Made by a program: the position numbers and the translations under genes
Part shown: positions 41,669-50,225 of the stretch, piece by piece
Layout: each line of letters starts with the position of its first letter
Position numbering within the stretch: position 1 is the first letter of the stretch
Source: Poriferisodalis sp965215815
Lineage (GTDB): Bacteria > Actinomycetota > Acidimicrobiia > Acidimicrobiales > Poriferisodalaceae
Direction of reading: 5' to 3'
Length of the DNA stretch: 64,000 bases
Assembly (NCBI RefSeq): GCF_965215815.1
Contig: NZ_CBDCEO010000013.1
Span: forward strand, 2,418,001 to 2,482,000
The notes under the pieces: model-generated
What the model was told of the DNA's origin: nothing
Databases searched by the model: none
The model's input: only the letters and a program-made list of their open reading frames with translations

Positions 41669-43282
41669 TCAGTTATCCAAGTCCAGCCAGGCATCCTGGA
41701 AGAGCGGCCAGCTCAACGGATGCGGGCTCACGCCTTGGACATAATTCTGCACGGCGATCAATTCCGGCCGGAATGCCGCGACGATCGCCGGCACGTCCTC
41801 GATCAGGATCCGCTGGACCTCCGCGTAGCTCTCCTGCTGGCCCGCGAGATCTTGCCCCTTTGCCAATTCGATCAGCGCGTCAACCTCCGGGTTGACGTAG
41901 TGCGGCGCGTTGTACGGCGATGCGCTGTGGAACTGCTCGCTCAGAGCTTGGTCCGGATCGGCGCCCCTCCAGGCGTCGATCGTCAACGTCTCGTTCTGCC
42001 ACACCGTGTCCCAGAACCCGGCCGAGGGATTGACCACGACGTTGACCCGGATGCCCGCGGGTGCAGCACTCTCTTTGAATGCCACCGCGATGTCCATCGC
42101 CCCTGTCGTGATATCGGCCGTGTGCAGGTCGATGTCGATTCCGTCTGGGTACCCGGCCTCCGCCAGCAGTGACTTGGCCAGTTCTGGGTCATAGGGCGGG
42201 GGCGCATATTGCGACGCGAAGACGGCGTTGCTGGTGCCGATCGGGTGGTCGTAACCGGGCGCTCCCAAGCCCAGCAGCGCCACCTGGTTGACAAGCTCCC
42301 GGTCCATCGCTGCCTGGAAGGCCTGCCGGAGCAGCTTGTTGTCGAAGGGTGGCCTGGCGTTGTCCATGGCCAGCCCCAGCCAGCCCCAGCCTTCCAGCAC
42401 CAACACGTGGGTGTCGGGATGGGCGTCGATTTCAGGGACGCTCAAGGGGGCCATGCCGTGTTGAATCAGGTCCACGTCGCCGGCCAGGAGTGCCGCTACC
42501 CGACCTGCGGGCTCGGGGATGTTCAGAAAGACAATCTCATCCACATAGGGCTTGCCCTCTTCCCAGTAGTTGGGGTTCCGCACCATCGTGATGCGTTCAC
42601 CCGGCAGGTGCTCGTCAAGAATGAAGGGCCCCGTGCCGACCGCTCCCAAGACCAAGTCGGCGAGATCTAGGTTGGCGGGAAGTATCCGTGCCTCAGACTT
42701 CTGCAGGTAGCTCGGGAAGTACCCGTTGGGGCCATCGAGGTCAAAGCGGACGGTGAAGTCGTCGAGGACGACGATGTCCGTGATGATGTTGAGAATGGCC
42801 CGCAGCGGTGAGTCAAGCTCGGGATCCAGCAGACGGTCGAACGTGAAGACGACGTCCTCCGCACTGAAGTCCTTCCCGTTGTGGAACGTCACCCCCTCCC
42901 GAAGGTAGAAGGTGTAGGATGTGAGGTCGTCGTTGGCCTCCCACGAAGTGGCCAGCTCCGGCTTCATCGTGAGATCCGGCTGGATCATGAGCAAGTTGTC
43001 ATAGGTGTGCTGGGTAACAGCGGTGGTCACCGCGGATACCGAGATGGCTGGGTCCAGCGTGTGCGTGTCCGCGACCAGCGCGACCCGCAGCGTGCCGCCG
43101 TACTTCGGCCCCCCCTCGTCGGGCGGGGCGGTGGTCTCGGGCGCAGCAGCTGCGGCGGCGGTCGTCGCCGGTGCCGCGGCGTCATCGCCGGTATCGCTGG
43201 TGCCGGTGCAGGCCCCAGCGACAAGCGCTAGCGCTATCAGCGGTACGCCCAAGTTCAGGAATCGTCGGTTTGATGCTCGCAT
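41669..43282 (-). CDS. ABC transporter substrate-binding lipoprotein (family 5)
   Basis: 537 residues. Lipobox L-V-A-G-A-C with Cys25, then an Ala/Thr/Pro linker. The family 5 (OppA/DppA) domain is shown by GGTLRVALVADTHTLDPA, LATSWEANDDLTSYTFYLREGVTFHNGKDFSAEDVVFTFDR (in parts), GTGPFILDEHLPGERITMVRNPNYW and a C-terminal AIVAAFRPELIAV. It delivers peptides, or opine/nickel-like solutes, to the permease encoded at 46964-48882. It has its own promoter region after a terminator, consistent with higher expression than the rest. Confidence 0.93.
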   Translation of the reverse strand: MRASNRRFLNLGVPLIALALVAGACTGTSDTGDDAAAPATTAAAAAAPETTAPPDEGGPKYGGTLRVALVADTHTLDPAISVSAVTTAVTQHTYDNLLMIQPDLTMKPELATSWEANDDLTSYTFYLREGVTFHNGKDFSAEDVVFTFDRLLDPELDSPLRAILNIITDIVVLDDFTVRFDLDGPNGYFPSYLQKSEARILPANLDLADLVLGAVGTGPFILDEHLPGERITMVRNPNYWEEGKPYVDEIVFLNIPEPAGRVAALLAGDVDLIQHGMAPLSVPEIDAHPDTHVLVLEGWGWLGLAMDNARPPFDNKLLRQAFQAAMDRELVNQVALLGLGAPGYDHPIGTSNAVFASQYAPPPYDPELAKSLLAEAGYPDGIDIDLHTADITTGAMDIAVAFKESAAPAGIRVNVVVNPSAGFWDTVWQNETLTIDAWRGADPDQALSEQFHSASPYNAPHYVNPEVDALIELAKGQDLAGQQESYAEVQRILIEDVPAIVAAFRPELIAVQNYVQGVSPHPLSWPLFQDAWLDLDN

Positions 43283-43383
43283 GTCGGTTCACCCCTCGAA
43301 CTACCCCACTGTCGAAGGGATTCCGGCAGCGGAATCTAAGTATTTTGTTGGTATGCCCAGTACATCGGTGCATACTTATATTG

Positions 43384-43430
43384 AAAAAACAAATAAACAA
43401 CAATCATCATTTAGTTAATGACAATCGTTG
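43384..43430 (-). terminator. intrinsic terminator after the aminotransferase gene
   Basis: In the minus-strand transcript the arms CAACGAUUGUCAUU and AAUGAUGAUUGUUG pair at all 14 positions (three G-U) around the loop AACUA, followed at once by a U-rich tract (UUUAUUUGUUUUUU). It separates the aminotransferase gene from the substrate-binding protein gene; a TATAAG -10 candidate lies just beyond it, near 43376-43381. Confidence 0.8.
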
Positions 43431-43485
43431 ATGATGCCTACTACCCCTTGAGGGCGCTGTCAAACGCACCGTTGAGAGTGACGCA

Positions 43486-44874
43486 CTATCCGATTAATTC
43501 ATTCACGCACTCACCAAACACGCCGACGTAGTAGTCGACGTCGTCATCTGTAACCGCTGGAGAGTTCAAGGCCGAGAGTGCCATGGCGAGAATGATAATA
43601 CCGCGATTGACATAAAAAGCATGGAAATATTGTATGAGTTCATCGCCGCGGATACTGAAGCTTTGCTCGTCGCCCCGGATCTGAGCCTCCGCCATCGTAC
43701 GAGGCCTCTCCAAGGAGAAGCCGACTCGCACTCCATAGCCGAGCCAGCGGCTGACTCTCCACGGGAGGTCAGCAGCCGTGACGACTTCTTGCATGCCCTT
43801 GGCCATCCGCTCACCGGCCGACATCATCCGCTCGTAGGCCGACTCGGTCATGACATGCTCCAGATTCGCCCGCAGCGCCGCAACAGCCAGCGCGTTGCCC
43901 GACAGGGTGCTGCCGATGCCCGCGACGAAGAAATTCTCGAACAGCGGCATGACGCTGTCTGCGACCTCCTGGCTGAGGCCCATGACTGAGGCAGGCATGC
44001 CGCCGGCGATCCCTTTGCCTGCGACAAAAATGTCTGGCTCCAGATTCCACAGACCTGTGCATCCTCCCCAGGCGGCGCCGATGCCATGCGTCTCATCGAT
44101 GATGAGCTTGGTGCCATAGCGACGCGTCAGATCTCGGAGGGCGACGTGGAAGTCCTGATCAAAGGGACCACGAAGAGCCTGAGAGAACGTTGGCTCGGTA
44201 ATGACGCAGGCAACGTCCCGTGGGGACAATGCCTTCTCTACTGCATCGAGGTCGTAAGGATCAACGACACGGGTCCTCGATTCGGGATCGGGAAGCATCC
44301 CTATGCCGAAGTGGACGGCCTTCGGATGAGTAATCATCTTGCCGTCCACGACCGCGACACACGTTTCTTCCACGGTGCCGTGGTAGCTGCCATTGAACAT
44401 GAGCGTGAGGTGTCGTTGGGTGACTTCGCGCGAAATCTTGATCGCGGCCCTGACCGAATCGCTGGCTGACATATGGATCTGCCATAACGGCAGACCGTAT
44501 CGACGTGTCAATTCTTCGCCGACCCAGATGGCGTCTTCGGAGGGAAGTGTGAACATAATGCCCCGCTGCGCTTGTTGAGCTATCGCATCAGCAACGGCCG
44601 GCGGTGAATGCCCGAATATTGCTCCAAGGTCACCTGCAAGGAGGTCGAGGTAGCGATTGCCATCGACATCGGTCACGTAGGCTCCCCTGCCCTCCGCTAT
44701 GAACAAGGGAAAGGACGGATCCATAAAACCGTTCATGAAGCAAAACGGAACTCCTCCCAAGAGCGAGTTCTTTGCTCTCTCATACAAGGCCACTGATTTC
44801 GGGTGGCTAGCTAGATAGCTTTGCTGCTCGCGCTCCATCAACAGCTTCAGTCGCTGAGGGTCGATTGTGTTCAT
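43486..44874 (-). CDS. class-III aminotransferase (glutamate-1-semialdehyde aminomutase-like)
   Basis: 462 residues. PLP-binding Lys in F-V-A-G-K-G-I-A-G-G (~Lys284), cofactor Asp/Glu in LIIDETHGIG, and the DVDGNRYLDLLAGDLGAIFGH start are typical of the class III fold. The GSA-aminomutase branch is suggested by IFGHSPPAVADAI and by YHGTVEE. An AGGAGG ribosome-binding site precedes ATG 44874, which overlaps the stop of the ABC ATPase gene (ATGA). Its place inside a transporter operon points to catabolism of an imported amino compound, not tetrapyrrole synthesis. Confidence 0.88.
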   Translation of the reverse strand: MNTIDPQRLKLLMEREQQSYLASHPKSVALYERAKNSLLGGVPFCFMNGFMDPSFPLFIAEGRGAYVTDVDGNRYLDLLAGDLGAIFGHSPPAVADAIAQQAQRGIMFTLPSEDAIWVGEELTRRYGLPLWQIHMSASDSVRAAIKISREVTQRHLTLMFNGSYHGTVEETCVAVVDGKMITHPKAVHFGIGMLPDPESRTRVVDPYDLDAVEKALSPRDVACVITEPTFSQALRGPFDQDFHVALRDLTRRYGTKLIIDETHGIGAAWGGCTGLWNLEPDIFVAGKGIAGGMPASVMGLSQEVADSVMPLFENFFVAGIGSTLSGNALAVAALRANLEHVMTESAYERMMSAGERMAKGMQEVVTAADLPWRVSRWLGYGVRVGFSLERPRTMAEAQIRGDEQSFSIRGDELIQYFHAFYVNRGIIILAMALSALNSPAVTDDDVDYYVGVFGECVNELIG

Positions 44875-46967
44875 GGGACTCCTCCTGTTTTTGTGAGTTC
44901 TACAGAACTATTTGCCTGTAGATGGGCTAGTTCCTCCAGCGGGATGTGGCAATACAGCACATGATCTCCACCGACTGCCGTCTGTGCCGGCGGTGTTGTC
45001 TCGTCGCAAACGTCCCCGATCTTGCGAGGACAGCGACTGGCGAAGACGCAACCCTGAAACTCGGCCCGCATCGTGGGCACGAACCCCGGCAGTCGGATCG
45101 TCGTCCGCTGCGCGTCGGGATCAGGGACTGGTGCCGCTGACAACAGTGCCTCGGTATAGGGATGGGACGGCGTGTCGAGCACCTTGTGGGCCTGTCCTGA
45201 CTCGACCACGTGGCCCGCGTACAGCACCAAGATCTCGTCGGAGAGATAGCGCAGCACGGCCAAGTCATGGGTGATGAACACGTAGGACGTGTCGGTCTCT
45301 TCCTGATGAGACCGCAGCAGATTGAGCACCTGCGCCTGGACGGACACGTCCAAGGCGGAGACTGCCTCATCGGCAACGATGATGTCCGGTGAGGCGGCGA
45401 AGGCCCCAGCGAGCGCCACGCGCTGTTGTTCACCCCCGCTGAGCTCCCTCGGAGGCCGGTTCAAGTACGCCGGATCCAAGCCCACTGCCTGCAACAGCTC
45501 CTCGGCGTGCTGTTGACTCTCCCGCTTGTTCAAGCCTGAGAACTTGCGCAGCGCCCGGACAATGGCGTGACCAACGGCAAGCCTCGGATTGAGGGAAGCC
45601 GTCGGGTTCTGAAAGACCATGCGCATGGCCGCCCGTTGAGCGTCGGTCCGGTCGTCAACCTCGGGCGCCAGTTCCTCTTCCTTGAGCCGTAGCTGTCCCT
45701 GGTCACGGGGCACCAGTCCGACGATGACCCGGGCAATGGTGCTCTTGCCAGCGCCACTCTCACCCACGATTCCCAGAGTCCGTCCCAGTCCCACCTTGAA
45801 GTCCACATCGGTGACGGCACGGACCGGCGGCCGAGTCCGTGGGCCGAACATCCAGTACTTGCGGCCCCAGCTTCCGTAGAAACGGCGCAGATCCTTGGCC
45901 CTCAGAACCGGTTCTTGCTGGACGCGCCCAGTTTCCACATTCGTGTCCAACTCGCCCCACACTCCCGGTGCGATGTCATTCGGGTACAAGCAGCGTGACG
46001 AGTGCCCGACCACCGGTTCGGCCATCGGCGGAGCCTTCTGACTGCACGACTCGGTGGCCATGGGACACCGCGATACGAAGAGACAAGCGTCCGGCGCCGG
46101 CTCGCTGGCCGGGAACACCGCACCGGGGATCCGGGTGAGCCCGACGGTCGCTCCGTCTTCCGTCGGTGGCTTGGGCACACAGTGCAGCAGCCCCGTCGTG
46201 TACGGATGCTTGGGATCTCTGAACAGTTGCCGCACCGAGGCCTCTTCCACCGTCTCGCCGGCGTACATCACCACGACTCGATCTGCGACGGCTGCGATCA
46301 CTCCTAGGTCGTGTGTCACATACAGGATTCCCGCGTTGATTCGGTGCTTCAGATCGACGATCAACTCCAGGATCGTGGCCTGCGTGGTGACGTCCAGCCC
46401 CGTCGTCGGCTCGTCCAGGATCAGCAGATCCGGCTCGCAGGCCAGCGCCATGGCGATCACCACGCGCTGCTGTTGGCCGCCGCTCAACTCGTGGGGATAC
46501 CGTCGGAGAACCGCCTCCGGTTCGGCGAGCCGCACGCTCTCGAACAGCTCGATGGTGGCGCGGCGACTCTGTCGGGCGTCCGCGTTCAGGTGTTCGCGCA
46601 GCACCTCGGAGACCTGCGGCCCAACACGCATGGTCGGATTCAGCGACGTCGCGGGGTCTTGATACACCATCGCGATGCGGTTGCCCCGCAAGCGGCGCAG
46701 CTCTGCCGCGTTCATGTCCGCAACTTCTCGACCTTCGAAGAGAATTCGGCCGCTCACCCGTGTCGTGCCCGGCAGGTAGCCCATGGCGGCGAAGGCAGTG
46801 GTCGACTTGCCGGATCCCGACTCTCCCGCGAGTCCCAAGACTTCACCGCGTCGCACGTTCAGCGATGCATCCCGCACGGCCCGGACGGTGCCCCGCGGCG
46901 TGAGGAAGGTGACGCCCAGTTGCTCCACCTGGAGCAACGGCGCTCCACCGAGTGCGTTGCTGCTCAT
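44871..46967 (-). CDS. fused dual ATP-binding protein of a peptide-type ABC importer (OppD-OppF)
   Basis: 698 residues from ATG 46967, which overlaps the permease stop (ATGA). Two complete ABC ATPases: the first with Walker A GESGSGKST (~48-56) and LSGGQQQR, the second with Walker A GESGAGKST (~402) and LSGGEQQR. Each ends in an OppD/F C-terminal zone with paired cysteines (PDACLFVSRCPMATESC, CVFASRCPRKIGDVC) that may hold an iron-sulfur cluster or zinc. It energises the permease encoded just upstream. Confidence 0.94.
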   Translation of the reverse strand: MSSNALGGAPLLQVEQLGVTFLTPRGTVRAVRDASLNVRRGEVLGLAGESGSGKSTTAFAAMGYLPGTTRVSGRILFEGREVADMNAAELRRLRGNRIAMVYQDPATSLNPTMRVGPQVSEVLREHLNADARQSRRATIELFESVRLAEPEAVLRRYPHELSGGQQQRVVIAMALACEPDLLILDEPTTGLDVTTQATILELIVDLKHRINAGILYVTHDLGVIAAVADRVVVMYAGETVEEASVRQLFRDPKHPYTTGLLHCVPKPPTEDGATVGLTRIPGAVFPASEPAPDACLFVSRCPMATESCSQKAPPMAEPVVGHSSRCLYPNDIAPGVWGELDTNVETGRVQQEPVLRAKDLRRFYGSWGRKYWMFGPRTRPPVRAVTDVDFKVGLGRTLGIVGESGAGKSTIARVIVGLVPRDQGQLRLKEEELAPEVDDRTDAQRAAMRMVFQNPTASLNPRLAVGHAIVRALRKFSGLNKRESQQHAEELLQAVGLDPAYLNRPPRELSGGEQQRVALAGAFAASPDIIVADEAVSALDVSVQAQVLNLLRSHQEETDTSYVFITHDLAVLRYLSDEILVLYAGHVVESGQAHKVLDTPSHPYTEALLSAAPVPDPDAQRTTIRLPGFVPTMRAEFQGCVFASRCPRKIGDVCDETTPPAQTAVGGDHVLYCHIPLEELAHLQANSSVELTKTGGVP

Positions 46968-47935
46968 CCGACGACCTCTCGGGGCATCCCGCGGGCGTGC
47001 TTGATGCCATCGGTCAGCAGATTGACGCCCACCACCAACGTGGCGACCGCGCCTGCCGGCGCCAGCGTGATCCATGGCGCGCTGCCGATGAACTGTCTGC
47101 CCTCCGCGATCATGAGGCCCCAATCCGGCGAAGGCGGTTGGACTCCCAGACCCAGGAACCCCAGGGAGGACACCAGCAAGATCGAGTAGCTGAGCCGCAC
47201 CGCGAACTCCACGCCGAGCGTCGGCAGTGCATGAGGCATGATTTCCCTGAAGATGATGTAGGTCGCCGACTCGCCCCGCAGGCGGGCGCTCATCACGAAC
47301 TCCAGGTTCTTGGCTTGCAGAGTGACGCTTCGCATGACCCGCGCCGCTGAGGGTGCGAAGACGAGGCCGATGGTGACGACGATCAGCGAGCCCTGCCAGT
47401 AGGCCTCAAGCCACCGCCAGGGGGCGTCTCGAGCACCCAGTGTTGTCAGCATCAACAGGGCCAGCAGCAGCGCCGGGAACGCCATCATCCCGTCCATGAC
47501 GCGCATCACTACTTGGTCCACGCGGCCGCCCTTGTAGCCGCTGCTCATCCCGATCAACGTGCCCCAGAACAGACCCAGCAGCGCACCAGCGAGAGAAAGG
47601 AGGATCAGAGAGCCCCCGCCGGACAGCACGCGGCTGAAGACGTCGCGCCCGAAATGGTCGCTCCCGAACAGATACGTCCAGCTCGGCCCCGCAAGGCGAT
47701 GCGTTGCGGGATAGTCCGGAGGCACATGAAACTCGGTAATCGAATATGGGGCCACGAATGGGCCAAGAATCGCCAGCAATATATGGAATATGACGATGGG
47801 CAATCCGATGCGTCCAGCCGTCGTGGAGAGAGAAAGTCGCAAGAAGGTGCGGATCCCCCGACCGATTGCCGATCGCGCGTGCCGAACGGTGCCGGGCACT
47901 TCAGTTTGCTGCCCGCTCGTGTTCTGCCACATCAC
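46964..47935 (-). CDS. ABC importer permease, DppC/OppC type
   Basis: 323 residues, about six helices. An N-terminal helix (IGLPIVIFHILLAILGPFVAPY) is followed by the OppC motif FGSDHFGRDVFSRVLSGGG, and the EAA-like cytoplasmic loop reads ARLRGESATYIIFREIMPHALP. It forms a heterodimer with the DppB-type subunit and couples to the fused ATPase. Confidence 0.94.
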   Translation of the reverse strand: MMWQNTSGQQTEVPGTVRHARSAIGRGIRTFLRLSLSTTAGRIGLPIVIFHILLAILGPFVAPYSITEFHVPPDYPATHRLAGPSWTYLFGSDHFGRDVFSRVLSGGGSLILLSLAGALLGLFWGTLIGMSSGYKGGRVDQVVMRVMDGMMAFPALLLALLMLTTLGARDAPWRWLEAYWQGSLIVVTIGLVFAPSAARVMRSVTLQAKNLEFVMSARLRGESATYIIFREIMPHALPTLGVEFAVRLSYSILLVSSLGFLGLGVQPPSPDWGLMIAEGRQFIGSAPWITLAPAGAVATLVVGVNLLTDGIKHARGMPREVVG

Positions 47936-47937
47936 AA

Positions 47938-48882
47938 TCAGGTCAACCGTATGCGCGGATCTAGGATCCGATAGCTGATATCTGCAAAGAGGTTGCTGAA
48001 GGTATACGCCACTGCAATGAGGAGAGCGCAGGCCTGCAACAGAGGACCGTCACGGGTCTGGATTGAATTCAACAACAGCTGACCCAGGCCTGGATAAGCA
48101 AAGACGTTCTCGACGATGATGAGGCCCCCCAGGAGCCATCCGACGGTGGTTGCGACGACAGTAATCGTGGGCAGCATCGCGTTGGGAACGGCGTGCCGGA
48201 ATATGACCCTTTTTCTCGAGAGTCCCTTCAGGGTCGCCGACCGCACGTAGTGGCTGTCCATCGTCTCGATCACGCTGGCTCGCGTCATACGCATGATGTA
48301 GGCAAAGAGCGCAATGGTCAGGGTGAGGGTTGGCAAGATCAGGATTTCTGGCTTCGTCAGCGGAGTCTCGCCGCGGGGTATGGCGCTGGTAGTAGGCAAC
48401 CAGCCAAGCTTTAACGCGACGATGATGGTGAGGAACAGCCCGGTCACGAACTCGGGCAGCGAAATGCCGATCATGCCGATCAGGGTCACTGCGCGGTCGC
48501 CCTTGCTGTTGGGACGCACCCCGGCCCATATGCCCACCAGCACTGCCGATGGGACCGCAATCAGCAACGCAGATACAGCAAGATATATCGAAGGTAAGAG
48601 ACGATGACCCACAATGCCTGTTATTGGCTGTCGCTGTATCAAGGAGGTGCCCAGGTCGCCTTGCACTGCGCCCCAGATCCATTTTCCGTATCGCTCAGGG
48701 GCGGAGCGATCTAATCCCAGCTCTTCGCGCAGGTGCTTGACGTTCTGCTCCGTGGCGTACTGCCCCATCAATCTTTCCGCGGCATCACTCGGCAGGGCCT
48801 CCGAAACCGCGAAAATGACCACCGAGACCACCAAGAGGGTGACCACGATCAAAGCGAAGCGCAGCGTCAGAAAGCGAACCAT
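47938..48882 (-). CDS. ABC importer permease, DppB/OppB type
   Basis: 314 residues. N-terminal helix (FALIVVTLLVVSVVIFAVSEALPSD) followed by a G-L-D-R-S-A-P-E-R-Y-like loop, and the EAA loop reads RSATLKGLSRKRVIFRHAVPNAMLPTI. First gene of the operon; its promoter should lie in 48890-48960. Two bases separate it from the next permease gene. Confidence 0.94.
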   Translation of the reverse strand: MVRFLTLRFALIVVTLLVVSVVIFAVSEALPSDAAERLMGQYATEQNVKHLREELGLDRSAPERYGKWIWGAVQGDLGTSLIQRQPITGIVGHRLLPSIYLAVSALLIAVPSAVLVGIWAGVRPNSKGDRAVTLIGMIGISLPEFVTGLFLTIIVALKLGWLPTTSAIPRGETPLTKPEILILPTLTLTIALFAYIMRMTRASVIETMDSHYVRSATLKGLSRKRVIFRHAVPNAMLPTITVVATTVGWLLGGLIIVENVFAYPGLGQLLLNSIQTRDGPLLQACALLIAVAYTFSNLFADISYRILDPRIRLT

Positions 48883-49008
48883 GTGTCCGGCACCGTCTCA
48901 GAAGCGTTTGGGACCAATCGTGTTCAGCTGTCTGTGGGCACCGCGTTTCGTATCGTAGTGCGGGCATGACGGGCGCACAGCGTCTGAAACTGATCAAGTT
49001 CGTTGTAC

Positions 49009-49083
49009 GTCGGGGTCTTTCGTGAGTTGGAGACCTGATGCCGGTTTCCTGGCTGCGGATTCCTAATTCCGCGCCACCCCGAC
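49009..49083. other. candidate structured RNA in the spacer 48883-49196
   Basis: An outer stem GTCGGGGT/ACCCCGAC (49009-49016 with 49076-49083, 8 bp) encloses two hairpins: GGAGACC/GGTTTCC (one G-U, 7-base loop; 49029-49049) and GGC-t-GCGGA/TCCGC-GCC (49051-49075). The second abuts the outer stem. It looks tRNA-like in size (75 bases) but has no D arm, T loop or CCA-type end. It may be leader RNA or a chance fold. The rest of the spacer has no gene that I can support. Confidence 0.3.
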
Positions 49084-49196
49084 CCGCACCGGGACCGACG
49101 ACCGCCGAGACGGCCGCTCGGTTCGTTCGAATCCCTGGGTGCGAGGCGTACGCTGGCTTTGCGTTCTTCGTGCGTTGAGCGCTGCGTCAGGTTCGA

Positions 49197-49472
49197 ATGG
49201 CAACACTCTTGGCGATCGTGTTCTTTGGGTCCCTCGTCGGGGGGCTCGGCGCGCTCGCAGCGGCCATCGTGTTCCCGGAGCGACGCGTGATCGCGCTCTA
49301 TGTGGCGACGGCGTTGCTGGTCGTGGCGGGCTGGCTTTCCATCCTCTCCATCGGGATCTTCATCCTCATAGTGCCGTTCTGCACAGGTCTCGCTGCCGCC
49401 TCACTGACCCGTCGGAGCGGTCGCCGTTCCGGAAGGCCGCAGAAGGCCGCAGACCGAGATCGCTCAGACTGA
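49197..49472 (+). CDS. small membrane protein
   Basis: 91 residues with three hydrophobic segments (TLLAIVFFGSLVGGLGALAAAIVF, VIALYVATALLVVAGWLSIL, IGIFILIVPFCTGLAAASL) and a basic, charged tail (RRSGRRSGRPQKAADRD). No family recognised. It lies just upstream of the Phd/VapC pair without an obvious link. Confidence 0.55.
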   Translation: MATLLAIVFFGSLVGGLGALAAAIVFPERRVIALYVATALLVVAGWLSILSIGIFILIVPFCTGLAAASLTRRSGRRSGRPQKAADRDRSD

Positions 49473-49496
49473 GGCCGATGCCGATCGCAGGCTGTA

Positions 49497-49516
49497 ATAT
49501 ACATACTGATGTATAT
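49497..49516 (+). promoter_or_regulatory. Phd/YefM operator overlapping the antitoxin start codon
   Basis: ATATACAT-ACTG-ATGTATAT is a perfect 8-bp inverted repeat with a four-base spacer; the antitoxin ATG is 49509-49511, inside the right arm. TGTA/TACA palindromes at this position are usual for autoregulated Phd/YefM antitoxins. The AT-rich sequence may also supply the -10 element. Confidence 0.8.
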
Positions 49517-49811
49517 CAAGGCGATCACGATCACAGATCGACAGTCCATTGCTGAGGCGCGGCGCAACCTGCCGTCGCTCATCCGCGAGGCCGAGAGCGG
49601 TAAGGCGGTGGAGTTGACCCGCCGGGGCGAGCCCGTGGCAGTTCTGATCAGCTGCCAAGCATTTGAACGGCTCACCAACGGCCCTCGAAGTTTCGACGAT
49701 GCGTACCGAGCATTCTCCGACAGCGTCGGACTTGCCGAGATGGAACTCGACCCCGGCGAGCTGTTTGGAGATCTGCGGGATTCAGTGCCCGGCCGCGACG
49801 TACCGCTGTAG
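49509..49811 (+). CDS. Phd/YefM family antitoxin
   Basis: 100 residues. Phd fold text: ITDRQSIAEARRNLPSLIREAESGKAVELTRRGEPVAVLISCQAFERL. The C-terminal ~40 residues are acidic, the usual toxin-neutralising tail. It represses its own operon, most likely through the palindrome at 49497-49516. Confidence 0.9.
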   Translation: MYIKAITITDRQSIAEARRNLPSLIREAESGKAVELTRRGEPVAVLISCQAFERLTNGPRSFDDAYRAFSDSVGLAEMELDPGELFGDLRDSVPGRDVPL

Positions 49812-49814
49812 GCG

Positions 49815-50225
49815 ATGAGGTACCTCTTGGACACGAACATCGTGTCTGAGCCGTTGCGGCCGCAGCCGGACGCCGAGGTGCTGCGGCGTCTTGGTGAGCA
49901 TGACCGCGAGATCGCAATCCCGGCGCTGGTCTGGCACGAAATGCGATTTGGCTGCTGTCGGCTTCCCCAATCGCGCCGGCGCGAAACGATCGAGCGCTAT
50001 ATCGACGAAGTCGTGCTCGAACGCTTCGAAGTGGTGGATTACGACCGCCGGGCGGCCGACTGGCACGCTCGGGAGCGCGCCCGACTGACCGCTGCTGGCA
50101 CGACGCCGCCCTTTGTAGACGGCCAAATAGCGGCCATCGCTGCTGTCAACGGGCTGATCCTCGTCACTGCAAACACATCGGATTTTGCGGCGTTCGAGGA
50201 CCTGGACGTCGAACGCTGGGGATGA
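49815..50225 (+). CDS. VapC-type PIN domain toxin
   Basis: 136 residues, three bases after the antitoxin stop. PIN-domain acidic residues are visible: Asp6 in YLLDTNI, Glu in WHEMRFG (~42), Asp in P-F-V-D-G-Q-I-A-A-I-A (~102) and Asp in T-A-N-T-S-D-F (~120). Together they bind Mg2+ for RNA cleavage, usually of tRNA or rRNA. Confidence 0.92.
   Translation: MRYLLDTNIVSEPLRPQPDAEVLRRLGEHDREIAIPALVWHEMRFGCCRLPQSRRRETIERYIDEVVLERFEVVDYDRRAADWHARERARLTAAGTTPPFVDGQIAAIAAVNGLILVTANTSDFAAFEDLDVERWG

Noticed and set aside
49085..49143. tRNA-like 3' end (GGTTCGTTCGAATCCC at 49120-49135)
   Set aside because: It resembles a T arm with a four-base GTTC duplication, but the arms do not pair as a T stem and no cloverleaf, including tRNA-Sec, could be built.
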